A stretch of 5,051 bases of DNA from CAMEON01 sp045643785 (GTDB lineage Bacteria; Bacillota; Clostridia; Oscillospirales; CAG-272). Position 1 is the stretch's first letter. Every line of letters begins with the position of its first letter. Both the position numbers and the translations under genes were made by a program. The notes beneath the pieces are model-generated. The model had not been told where the DNA came from. It was given only the letters and a program-made list of their open reading frames with translations, and did not search any database. The stretch spans positions 1-5,051 of the forward strand of contig JAZRFR010000034.1 of the NCBI GenBank assembly GCA_045643785.1, in the 5' to 3' direction. Below, piece after piece: positions 1 to 5,051 of the stretch.

Positions 1-603
1 CCGCTTGGCCTCCGACTTGACGTAGCACACCTGGCCGATGGCCGCGCCCTCCATCTCGCAGGCGATCACGGGCTTGTCATCGGTCTCAAAATTCCCGCGG
101 ATGCGCTCCTTGTCGGCGGTGTGGCAGATGAACTGATCCCCCGAAGCCACGGTGCCCCGTCGGTAGGGCACGCCCTCTGCGGCCACGGCGGCGGCCAGCG
201 CATCCGTTACGGCAGCGTTGGTGGGGATGTATACGATATTGATGCCCGAGATCAGGCCCATGGGGTCGCCAAAGGGGGTGGTGTCCATGTCGTGCTGGAC
301 CACCTGCTCGGCCAGGGCGATCTGCCCGATGGACAGGGACTCCGACAGAGTGCCCGCCACGCCGCTGTTGACGATGCAATCCGGGGCGTATTTCAGGATC
401 ATGGTCTGGGCGCACATGGCGGCGAAGACCTTGCCGATGCCGCACTTGGCGCAGACCACCCGCTTGCCCCGCAGGTCGCCGTAGACAAAGGTCATGTTGC
501 CCACGGTCTCGGATGCGGTGTTTTCCATGGCGGCCGTCAGGGCCTCCACCTCGATCTGCATGGCGCCGATGATGCCGATGTCGGCTTTCTTGATGGTGTT
601 CAT
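1..603 (-). CDS. mtnN: MTA/SAH nucleosidase (partial, C-terminus off left edge)
   Basis: 5'-Methylthioadenosine/S-adenosylhomocysteine nucleosidase, a cytosolic enzyme that cleaves adenine from MTA and SAH in methyl-cycle salvage; the SAH product can feed LuxS. The gene reads leftward from ATG at 601-603, and 201 codons are visible of about 230 usual for the family. Family motifs seen: IGIIGAMQIEVEAL (9-22), in which Glu18 aligns with catalytic Glu12 of the E. coli enzyme; GIGKVFAAMCAQ (55-66); NSGVAG (79-84); QHDMDTTPFG (103-112); ASGDQF (153-158); and CEMEGAA (182-188), with the nucleoside-binding Met184 and Glu185 (E. coli Met173/Glu174). The catalytic Asp of the RAISD-type motif would lie beyond base 1, so it cannot be checked. 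The start is supported by GGAGG at 612-616, 8 bases upstream, and by a strong promoter at 642-670. The gene is divergent from rpsT. The recognition is secure; other phosphorylase-like nucleosidases lack this combination of motifs. Confidence 0.95.
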   Translation of the reverse strand, partial: MNTIKKADIGIIGAMQIEVEALTAAMENTASETVGNMTFVYGDLRGKRVVCAKCGIGKVFAAMCAQTMILKYAPDCIVNSGVAGTLSESLSIGQIALAEQVVQHDMDTTPFGDPMGLISGINIVYIPTNAAVTDALAAAVAAEGVPYRRGTVASGDQFICHTADKERIRGNFETDDKPVIACEMEGAAIGQVCYVKSEAKR

Positions 604-641
604 AGTATGTTCCTCCGTTTGGCGGTTATAGGCTACATGTT

Positions 642-670
642 ATTGTATCATACAGGGAAGGATTTGTCAA
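642..670 (-). promoter_or_regulatory. sigma-A promoter of mtnN
   Basis: On the minus strand, TTGACA (665-670) is followed by a 17-base spacer and TACAAT (642-647). This is a perfect -35 and a 5-of-6 -10 box. Transcription should start near 635, giving a leader of about 30 bases, too short for a SAM- or SAH-type riboswitch, so expression is probably constitutive. Confidence 0.85.
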
Positions 671-809
671 GGGAGGATGCTGTTTTCGCGGGTCTGAAAC
701 TCGCGGATATTCCTGCTCGATGCTCGGATTTGGTTATTCTGCCCAAAATGTCGTTCCTTTGTCTATGGAAATTTCACGGATATTTTCATGAGAAATTTTC
801 GAAAAACTC
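671..809. other. divergent intergenic spacer, mtnN/rpsT
   Basis: This stretch lies between the two divergent promoters and I see no credible gene in it. The right half (about 765-809) is strongly AT-rich, with GAAATTTC at 768-775 and GAAATTTTC at 792-800. It sits directly upstream of the rpsT -35 box, where an UP-element-like sequence would boost a ribosomal-protein promoter. An 8-base direct repeat CGGATATT occurs at 704-711 and 777-784, and may be chance. The open frame across it on the plus strand is the antisense shadow of mtnN running on into non-coding DNA. Confidence 0.5.
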
Positions 810-838
810 TTGCAAATCGAAGGAAAATGTGCTATTAT
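810..838 (+). promoter_or_regulatory. sigma-A promoter of rpsT
   Basis: TTGCAA (810-815), a 17-base spacer and TATTAT (833-838) make a good sigma-A promoter (each box 5 of 6 by my reading), preceded by AT-rich sequence. Initiation near 845 would leave a leader of about 80 bases before the rpsT start, long for a simple ribosome binding site. Confidence 0.75.
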
Positions 839-844
839 ATAGGA

Positions 845-925
845 GTATATGTGTGGCCTTGTCACATACCCTCTCAGATGAGGCAAGGTTGGAGCATAAA
901 TTTATGCTAAGAGGAGGACAAACTC
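845..925 (+). promoter_or_regulatory. structured rpsT leader, possible autoregulatory element
   Basis: The predicted 5' leader of rpsT is rich in inverted repeats. TATGTG (848-853) pairs with CACATA (863-868). CCTC (870-873) pairs with GAGG (880-883). CCTTG in the first loop (857-861) is complementary to CAAGG (884-888). A perfect 16-base palindrome, AGCATAAATTTATGCT (893-908), ends just before the Shine-Dalgarno GAGGAGG (911-917). CCTCT (870-874) is also complementary to AGAGG (910-914) within that site. E. coli S20 represses its own translation, so a control element here is plausible, but this structure is my reading by eye and matches no named leader family that I recognise. Confidence 0.45.
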
Positions 926-1192
926 ATGCCGAACATTAAGTCTGCTAAGAAGCGCGTGAAGGTAACTGAGACCAAGACCCTTCAGAACAAGATGTTCCGT
1001 TCTCAGATGAAGACCGACATCAAGAAGTACCAGGCCGCTCTGGCCGCCGGCGATATGGCTGCCGCTCAGGAGCTGTACAAGGCCGCCGTCAAGAAGATTG
1101 ACGTGGCTGCTTCCAAGGGTATCATCCACAAGAACGCCGCTGCTCACAAGAAGAGCGCATTCACCAAGGCTCTCAACAGCCTGAACGCTTAA
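926..1192 (+). CDS. rpsT: 30S ribosomal protein S20
   Basis: Small-subunit ribosomal protein S20, which binds 16S rRNA and helps assemble the 30S body. The 88-residue length is normal for the family. The sequence is typical: MPNIKSAKKRVK at the start, a long run of basic helices (TKTLQNKMFRSQMKTDIKKY), and the C-terminal KGIIHKNAAAHKKSAFTKAL block (residues 64-83) shared by bacterial S20 proteins. It is very rich in Lys and Ala, as expected of this three-helix-bundle protein. ATG at 926 is supported by GAGGAGG at 911-917, 8 bases upstream, and the codon choice looks like that of a highly expressed gene. It is transcribed alone, from the promoter at 810-838 to the terminator at 1210-1253. In many Clostridia rpsT neighbours spore-germination or lepA-type genes; here it is flanked by unrelated genes on the other strand. 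Confidence 0.98.
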   Translation: MPNIKSAKKRVKVTETKTLQNKMFRSQMKTDIKKYQAALAAGDMAAAQELYKAAVKKIDVAASKGIIHKNAAAHKKSAFTKALNSLNA

Positions 1193-1209
1193 TTGTAGCG
1201 AAGCAAAGA

Positions 1210-1253
1210 AAAACAACGTCCTCGACCTACTCAAGTCGGGGGCGTTGTTTTTT
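1210..1253 (+). terminator. rpsT intrinsic terminator, probably bidirectional
   Basis: AACAACGTCCTCGAC on the left arm (1212-1226) pairs with GTCGGGGGCGTTGTT on the right arm (1235-1249), continuous if two G-U pairs are allowed, around an 8-base loop (1227-1234). The stem is followed by T1248-T1253. The minus strand also ends in TTGTTTTTC after the same stem, so it could stop convergent ytvI transcripts too. Confidence 0.9.
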
Positions 1254-1465
1254 GTTGGGATCGTGCGGGAGGGCGGGGCGACGCACTTCGTGATTCTGCA
1301 CAACCGTTGCGTCGGCCGAAAAACCGATGAAAAAACCATAGCGAAATGGCGCAAAAACAGCCGAAAACGGGCCGTTTTGAGGGGGTAAAAAACAGAAAAC
1401 GAGGGTCTATCCCAAATTGTGCAATCTGACGGGGGAAGTCAGCCGGGATAGCCGAGGTATCCCGG
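1254..1465. other. gene-free gap between convergent rpsT and ytvI, rich in inverted repeats
   Basis: About 210 bases with no credible coding sequence. They contain CGACGCA (1279-1285) with TGCGTCG (1308-1314), a 7-bp perfect inverted repeat around 22 bases; AAAACGG-G-CCGTTTT (1364-1378); CTGAC/GTCAG (1426-1430/1438-1442); and CCGGGATA/TATCCCGG (1443-1450/1458-1465). The right part most likely lies in the 3' untranslated end of the ytvI transcript. A small RNA cannot be excluded, but I see no promoter for one. Confidence 0.4.
1386..1465 (-). terminator. possible ytvI 3' stem-loops and terminator
   Basis: Reading leftward from the ytvI stop codon, a perfect 8-bp hairpin CCGGGATA/TATCCCGG (1465-1443, 7-base loop) begins right after the TGA but has no T-run behind it. 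Alternatively CTATCCC (minus strand, 1451-1445) can pair with GGGATAG (1413-1407) enclosing the CTGAC/GTCAG hairpin; seven bases later comes a T-rich run, TTTTCTGTTTTTT (1399-1387). The second form could act as a weak terminator. The rpsT hairpin at 1210-1253 would be a stronger backup. Confidence 0.4.
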
Positions 1466-2596
1466 TCATTTGTCCCCGACGATGCTCTTGACCCCCGCCG
1501 TCACCAGGGGAGCCAAGATCATGCCCCACACCCCGAACAGCCGGAGCCCCGCGTACATGGCGGCCAGGGAGAGAAGGGGATGCAGTCCCAGCCCCTCCCC
1601 GATGAGCTTGGGCTCCAGGATCTGGCGAATAACCGAGCTGACGGCGTAGAGGATCAAGAGCCCGATGCCCAGCTTGACCTCCCCCAAAAGGAGGCTCAAG
1701 ACCGCCCAGGGGATGAGGATGATCCCCGTGCCCAGAAGGGGCAGAAAGTCCACCAGGGCGATGAGAAAGGCCAGAATAAAGGCGTAGGGAACGCGGAGCA
1801 GAGCCAGCCCGATGAACATTTGCAGGAAGGTCAGCAGCCCCAGAAGGAAGCAGGCGCGGAGGTACTGCCGTCCCAAACGCCGCAACCGCCGTCCCCACGG
1901 GGGCATACGATCCCGCAGAGAGGCAGGGGTCAGGCGCAGGATGAATGCGCTTACCGACCGCCCGATGCGCCCGTCGTCGGCGCTGAAGTAGTAGCAGGCC
2001 AACAGCGTGACCGTGATGAAAATGAAGGCCTCGGGCACCCACCCCGCCACCGTCATGGCCGCGTCGGGAAGCCGCGCCGTGATGCTGCTGACCAGTCGCC
2101 CCGCGCCCTCCTCCACCAGCCCGTCAATACGGGCGCAAAAATCCTCGTAGCCGGGGGTGTTTTCAAAGTGGCGGAGGAAGGGGATGCGGGAGGAAAGGGA
2201 GCGGGCTCGCGACAAAGCTCCCTCGATGGCCGCCGCCAATCCGTTGGTGTCAGCGGCCAATTCCTCGGCCAGAGTGGACAGCTCCCGTATGCCCCGTCGG
2301 ATGCCGCTGACGGCCAGCCCCACAAAGCCGCCCACCGTGAGAATCACCAGCCCCGCCGCCCATGCGCCCCGCGGAATGCGTGTCCGTGACGTGAGGGCGC
2401 CCACCAAGGGCTTGACCAATCGGGAGAGCAGCCACGCCAGGATAAAGGGGGCGGCGATCCCCAACGCGTAGCGAAATCCCAGCCACAGAACCAAAACCCC
2501 CGCCGCTATGCAGATGATCGCCGCCGCGCCCCGACGGAGATCCATACGGCCGTTCTGCCCTGCGGTTTGGGGTGTGTTCTTGTTCCGTTCGACCAT
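1466..2596 (-). CDS. ytvI: YtvI-like sporulation membrane protein, AI-2E transporter family
   Basis: Polytopic membrane protein of the AI-2E exporter/YtvI superfamily. The B. subtilis namesake is annotated as a sporulation membrane protein; no substrate is firmly known. At 376 residues it has a normal length. Hydrophobic segments are at about 23-41 and 43-61, 78-99, 183-204, 246-267, 270-304 (two spans), 308-323 and 340-367. The soluble stretch at about 100-180 between the early and later spans is typical of the family. Diagnostic motifs are VDFLPLLGTG (282-291), RQILEPKLIGEGLGLHPL (324-341) and AMYAGLRLFGVWGMILAP (346-363). The start at 2594-2596 has GAGGTGG at 2600-2606 upstream. The gene stands alone, convergent with rpsT and divergent from the cyclophilin gene. 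The name YtvI rather than another AI-2E member rests on overall resemblance and a sporulation-type promoter; the family assignment is firm, the role in sporulation is inferred. Confidence 0.85.
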   Translation of the reverse strand: MVERNKNTPQTAGQNGRMDLRRGAAAIICIAAGVLVLWLGFRYALGIAAPFILAWLLSRLVKPLVGALTSRTRIPRGAWAAGLVILTVGGFVGLAVSGIRRGIRELSTLAEELAADTNGLAAAIEGALSRARSLSSRIPFLRHFENTPGYEDFCARIDGLVEEGAGRLVSSITARLPDAAMTVAGWVPEAFIFITVTLLACYYFSADDGRIGRSVSAFILRLTPASLRDRMPPWGRRLRRLGRQYLRACFLLGLLTFLQMFIGLALLRVPYAFILAFLIALVDFLPLLGTGIILIPWAVLSLLLGEVKLGIGLLILYAVSSVIRQILEPKLIGEGLGLHPLLSLAAMYAGLRLFGVWGMILAPLVTAGVKSIVGDK

Positions 2597-2624
2597 GATC
2601 CACCTCGTTTTTTCGTGATGGAAT

Positions 2625-2654
2625 ATAGTATGCCTTGCAGTTGTAACTTTATTT
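2625..2654 (-). promoter_or_regulatory. candidate sigma-E/sigma-K-type promoter of ytvI
   Basis: On the minus strand CATACTAT (2632-2625) resembles the sigma-E -10 box CATACAnT, and with the next A it also fits the sigma-K form CATAnnnTA. AAATAAA (2654-2648), with the ATA core of a sigma-E -35 box, lies 15 bases upstream. No acceptable sigma-A pair is seen: TTGAAA (2657-2652) is 21 bases from TACTAT. The start point would fall near 2618, about 20 bases before the ATG. Confidence 0.45.
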
Positions 2655-2672
2655 CAAACACGGGAAAATATC

Positions 2673-2701
2673 TTGACAAATCGGGAGAAACATGATAGAA
2701 T
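2673..2701 (+). promoter_or_regulatory. sigma-A promoter of the cyclophilin gene
   Basis: TTGACA (2673-2678), a 17-base spacer and TAGAAT (2696-2701) form a near-perfect sigma-A promoter. Transcription should begin near 2708, giving a leader of roughly 38 bases with no evident regulatory fold. Confidence 0.85.
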
Positions 2702-2745
2702 AATGGGGTCTTTTCATGTAAAGAACATCTTATCTGGAGGAAAAT

Positions 2746-3417
2746 ATGAAAATTACAAGAATTGCGATTGTTCTGCTGACTCTTGCTCTGCTTTTGACGA
2801 GTCTGATCGCCTGTGACACGAAGGAAACCGGCGCCTGCGACATGGAGGCTGTTAAGACCGAGATCGATTCCATGAAGGTCGAGGACTTTACCGAGACCAC
2901 GGAGAAGACCGAGTACGTTAAGTTCACCGTCAAGGATCACGGTGAGTTCATTGTCCGTCTGCGCGCGGATATCGCCCCCATCACCGTTAAGAATTTCCAG
3001 AAGCTGGTCTCCGAGAAGTTCTACGATGGCCTGACCTTCCACCGCGTCATGAAGGGCTTCATGATCCAGGGTGGCGACCCCAAGGGTGACGGCACCGGCG
3101 GATCGGGTACCACCATCAAGGGTGAGTTCGCCTACAACGGTGTCAAGAACGAGCTGTCCCACATCCCCGGCGTGATTTCCATGGCTCGTCGGTCTGAGCC
3201 CCTGGACAGCGCTACCAGCCAGTTCTTCATCTGTAACGCCGACGCATCCTACTCTCTGGACGGCGGCTACGCCGGATTCGGCTACGTGGTGGCCGGCTTC
3301 GACGTTGTGCTTTCCATCTCTGATGTGAAGGTCACTTACAACGCCTACGGCACCGAAAAGAGCGTGCCCGTGGACAAGGTCGTCATGGAGAAGGTCTGCT
3401 TCGTGACCGGGAAGTAA
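2746..3417 (+). CDS. cyclophilin-type peptidyl-prolyl cis-trans isomerase, lipoprotein
   Basis: Membrane-anchored prolyl isomerase that should help fold proteins on the outer face of the cytoplasmic membrane. Residues 1-22 form a lipoprotein signal (K2/R5, hydrophobic core 6-19) with lipobox LIAC and lipidated Cys23. A linker (24-55) precedes the cyclophilin fold (about 56-222). Catalytic landmarks relative to human CypA are FHRVMKGFMIQGGD (98-111), giving Arg100 (R55), Phe105 (F60) and Gln108 (Q63); GDGTGGSGTTIKGEF (114-128); and SQFFI (158-162), with Phe161 matching F113. In the following loop (SYSLDGGYAGFG, 168-179) the positions of CypA Trp121 and His126 appear to be Ser170 and Tyr175. 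Loss of the Trp is common in bacterial cyclophilins and usually lowers cyclosporin binding, not activity. GGAGG at 2736-2740, 5 bases upstream, fixes the start. It is a single-gene unit with its own promoter and terminator. The family is certain; client proteins are unknown. Confidence 0.95.
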   Translation: MKITRIAIVLLTLALLLTSLIACDTKETGACDMEAVKTEIDSMKVEDFTETTEKTEYVKFTVKDHGEFIVRLRADIAPITVKNFQKLVSEKFYDGLTFHRVMKGFMIQGGDPKGDGTGGSGTTIKGEFAYNGVKNELSHIPGVISMARRSEPLDSATSQFFICNADASYSLDGGYAGFGYVVAGFDVVLSISDVKVTYNAYGTEKSVPVDKVVMEKVCFVTGK

Positions 3418-3438
3418 TCATCCCCATATAGAATACAG

Positions 3439-3471
3439 AAAAACCGCTTCCCGTGAGGGAGGCGGTTTTTT
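3439..3471. terminator. shared intrinsic terminator, cyclophilin gene and U32 gene
   Basis: AAAAACCGCTTCCC (3439-3452) pairs with GGGAGGCGGTTTTT (3457-3470), one G-U pair included, around the tetraloop GTGA, and is followed by T3466-T3471. The left arm begins with A3439-A3443, so the minus-strand copy also ends in five T's. It lies 21 bases after the cyclophilin stop and 10 bases beyond the U32 stop, so it very likely ends both convergent transcripts. Confidence 0.9.
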
Positions 3472-3481
3472 GGTTATACGG

Positions 3482-5051
3482 TTATTTCAGCATCCTCCGC
3501 ACCTCGGTGCCGAGGGGGCGGCTGTCCCGATAGGCGGTGATCACCTTGTCTACCTCGGCGGGGGATTCCATCGAGAAGATGAAGTGATGCTGCCCAAGGT
3601 GTGCGCGAAGCAGATCCTCCATACGGTCGGCCATGCCCGTGGGGAGGGAATTGTACACCACGTTGCGGTGGCCGCGACCGGCGGGGGAGTCCTCCCGCAG
3701 GATGGGGAAGTCCTTGCCCATGCGATCCCGCATGACAGCAGCATTACGGCCACAGATCTCCCGACAGACGGCGTCGGGCTTCATGTGGCGGTAGACCTCG
3801 CGGATGGCACACTTTTCCAGCAGCATGAGGGGAAGGCGGCCGTAGACAATGGCACCTGCGGCTACGGGATGACCGTATTCCGACAGAGTCTGGGCAATAT
3901 CCCGCATACGGGGCAGGGTCAGCTCGGGGGACAGGATGAGATCAGAAAATCCCAGAGACAACAGCCGCGCCGCGGCGGGGGTGTTGGCGGTATTCAGGCG
4001 GAAATCACCGTGGAGGGTGACCTCGTCCTGTACGCCCAAGGCATCAAGGACATCTCGTACGAGAGGCAGATGCCCGATATTCCCCACCAGAAGATGGCGG
4101 ATGCCGCTTTGCAGAGCGATTGTCAGCTCGGTTTGGACAGCCTCGGCCTCGCGGTCAAAGATCACGGGGGGGAGGATCGCGCCACGCTTGTCCGTGGAGA
4201 CAAAGGCGGGATGCTCCTTGCCGAGGGGGAGATACAGGATGCCGAAATAGTCAGCGGCCGCAGGTGTGATCTGGGTGGGGGTATAGAAGCCGGCAGTATG
4301 GGTAGGATTCTGCAGTACATTCGCGCCGTCCGGGGTTGCTTGGATGCCCATGTCCGAGATGAGTGCTTTGGGGGAGACGGGGGTATACCCGTTGGCGGGA
4401 TTGGGCATGGCCTTCATACGCGCCTCGTCCAGCTTGTCCAGAGCGTCACGGCGCAGGGCGTTGAGGCGGGAGAGGGGAAGCATGAGGCCGTCCCCGATAT
4501 GGTAGGTAATATCTGCCGCGCAGTAGGGAGTGCCTCCCGTGCGGGAGAGCTGTTTTTCCACGGAATCCTCGGTGAGCGCGGCGTTTTCGGCCGGCGCGGG
4601 GATATCCCCTTCTGCCGTGACCGCTATATTCTCGCTCTCGCCCCAGCGGTACAGAGGAGCCTCTGCGGTGAGGGTCACGGGGGCATTTGGCGTAGCGGTA
4701 AAGGTCATGGACAGGGGAATGCGAGGAGGATGCTTGGCCGTGAGGGCGGTGCGCTCGGCGGCGGCGGAGCGTTCCTTGTCACTGTCGGAGCGGATGCCCA
4801 TCATGGAGCGGCCAACCTTCTCCACCTGGTATCCGTCGGTAAAGCCGCCGCGGGAGAACAGATCCGACAGAGCGGCCATCTCGTCGGGGGTGGCGGCTCG
4901 TCTCTCGTCCAACAGTCTGCGCCAGATGGCGGTGACACCGCTGACGTAGCCGGGGGACTTCATGCGCCCCTCGATCTTGAGGGAGGACACGCCCGCTTGA
5001 ATCAGAGCGGGAACGTGGGATGCCAGGGACAGATCCTTGAGGGACAGGGGG
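3482..5051 (-). CDS. U32-family peptidase / RlhA-like protein, DUF3656-containing (partial, N-terminus off right edge)
   Basis: C-terminal portion of a U32-family protein, related to E. coli RlhA (YdcP, needed for 23S rRNA hydroxylation) and to proteins annotated as collagenase-like peptidases. The stop is TAA at 3482-3484; 522 complete codons are visible and the frame stays open to the right edge. The GTG at 4988-4990 is not the start: upstream codons encode PLSLKDLSLASHVPALIQAG, which runs into VSSLKIEGRMKSPGYV, a conserved family block. In order (visible numbering): the U32 barrel end (1-52), SRGGFTDGY (66-74), a DUF3656-like region ending in GLMLPLSRLNALRRDALDKL (about 189-208), then a second barrel-like region (about 260-522) with LVGNIGHLPLVRD, LHGDFRLNTANT, GRLPLMLLEKC, HRNVVYNSLPTGM and HHFIFSMES. 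Three Cys (codons 3809-3811, 3764-3766 and 3752-3754) sit where U32 relatives often carry metal-cluster ligands. The N-terminal U32 signature is outside the window. Whether it is a protease or an RNA-modification factor cannot be told. Confidence 0.88.
   Translation of the reverse strand, partial: PLSLKDLSLASHVPALIQAGVSSLKIEGRMKSPGYVSGVTAIWRRLLDERRAATPDEMAALSDLFSRGGFTDGYQVEKVGRSMMGIRSDSDKERSAAAERTALTAKHPPRIPLSMTFTATPNAPVTLTAEAPLYRWGESENIAVTAEGDIPAPAENAALTEDSVEKQLSRTGGTPYCAADITYHIGDGLMLPLSRLNALRRDALDKLDEARMKAMPNPANGYTPVSPKALISDMGIQATPDGANVLQNPTHTAGFYTPTQITPAAADYFGILYLPLGKEHPAFVSTDKRGAILPPVIFDREAEAVQTELTIALQSGIRHLLVGNIGHLPLVRDVLDALGVQDEVTLHGDFRLNTANTPAAARLLSLGFSDLILSPELTLPRMRDIAQTLSEYGHPVAAGAIVYGRLPLMLLEKCAIREVYRHMKPDAVCREICGRNAAVMRDRMGKDFPILREDSPAGRGHRNVVYNSLPTGMADRMEDLLRAHLGQHHFIFSMESPAEVDKVITAYRDSRPLGTEVRRMLK

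Noticed and set aside
604..641. SAM- or SAH-responsive riboswitch in front of mtnN
   Set aside because: The predicted leader is only about 30 bases, far too short for any known riboswitch of these classes.
121..939. Plus-strand open frame of 272 codons
   Set aside because: Antisense shadow of mtnN extended through the intergenic region into the rpsT start; the product is His/Gly/Asp-rich without recognisable motifs, and there is no promoter or ribosome binding site for it.
902..1354. Minus-strand open frame of 150 codons
   Set aside because: Antisense to rpsT and passes through the rpsT terminator hairpin, where a genuine gene is unlikely.
1364..1378. AAAACGG-G-CCGTTTT as an intrinsic terminator
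   Set aside because: As RNA it would form at most a 5-bp A/U-rich stem with a 5-base loop, and only short T-runs flank it; too weak to call.
1407..2042. Minus-strand open frame of 211 codons
   Set aside because: Out-of-frame reading of the ytvI 3' half; the product is Gly/Ala/Pro/Arg-rich low-complexity sequence and ytvI is clearly the real frame.
1580..2389. Plus-strand open frame of 269 codons
   Set aside because: Lies wholly within ytvI on the other strand; its Gln/Asp/Pro-rich product is a by-product of GC-rich membrane-protein codons.
2506..3162. Minus-strand open frame of 218 codons
   Set aside because: Antisense to the cyclophilin gene, running across its promoter into the ytvI 5' end; no start signals or family motifs.
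4988..4990. GTG as start codon of the U32 gene
   Set aside because: The frame is open upstream and encodes conserved family sequence right to the window edge, and no ribosome binding site is placed for this GTG; the gene is truncated by the window.

Overview
The window holds five protein genes, two of them cut by the window edges, on strictly alternating strands (-, +, -, +, -). In order they are: mtnN (MTA/SAH nucleosidase, C-terminus off the left edge), rpsT (ribosomal protein S20), a YtvI/AI-2E-type membrane protein, a cyclophilin-type peptidyl-prolyl isomerase lipoprotein, and the C-terminal two thirds or so of a U32-family 'peptidase' (N-terminus off the right edge). I see no tRNA, rRNA, mobile element, CRISPR array or phage gene.

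The likely host is a fairly GC-rich member of the Bacillota, class Clostridia, probably near the Oscillospirales. This is inferred from strong GGAGG-type ribosome binding sites, textbook TTGACA-17-TANAAT promoters in AT-rich gaps, a YtvI homologue (a family tied to endospore formation), and the long clostridial form of U32 protein with a second barrel-like region. No single gene fixes the species.

Layout. Bases 1-603 encode MtnN leftward from a near-perfect sigma-A promoter at 642-670. Bases 617-925 are a divergent intergenic region of about 310 bases holding that promoter, the rightward rpsT promoter (810-838) and an apparently structured rpsT leader. rpsT (926-1192) ends in a strong hairpin terminator (1210-1253). 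Bases 1254-1465 have no gene but carry several inverted repeats, probably the 3' end of the convergent ytvI transcript. ytvI (1466-2596) reads leftward, and its upstream region fits a sporulation sigma-E/K-like promoter better than sigma-A. The cyclophilin lipoprotein (2746-3417) has its own consensus promoter and terminator. The U32 gene converges on it and ends at 3482, just past that terminator.

The genes look like independent single-gene transcription units of housekeeping or cell-envelope function, not parts of one pathway. I do not see a new biological system here. The points most worth a second look are non-coding: the rpsT leader, where a CCTCT segment could pair with either a local partner or the Shine-Dalgarno sequence; the nested alternative stems behind ytvI; and the sporulation-type promoter in front of ytvI.
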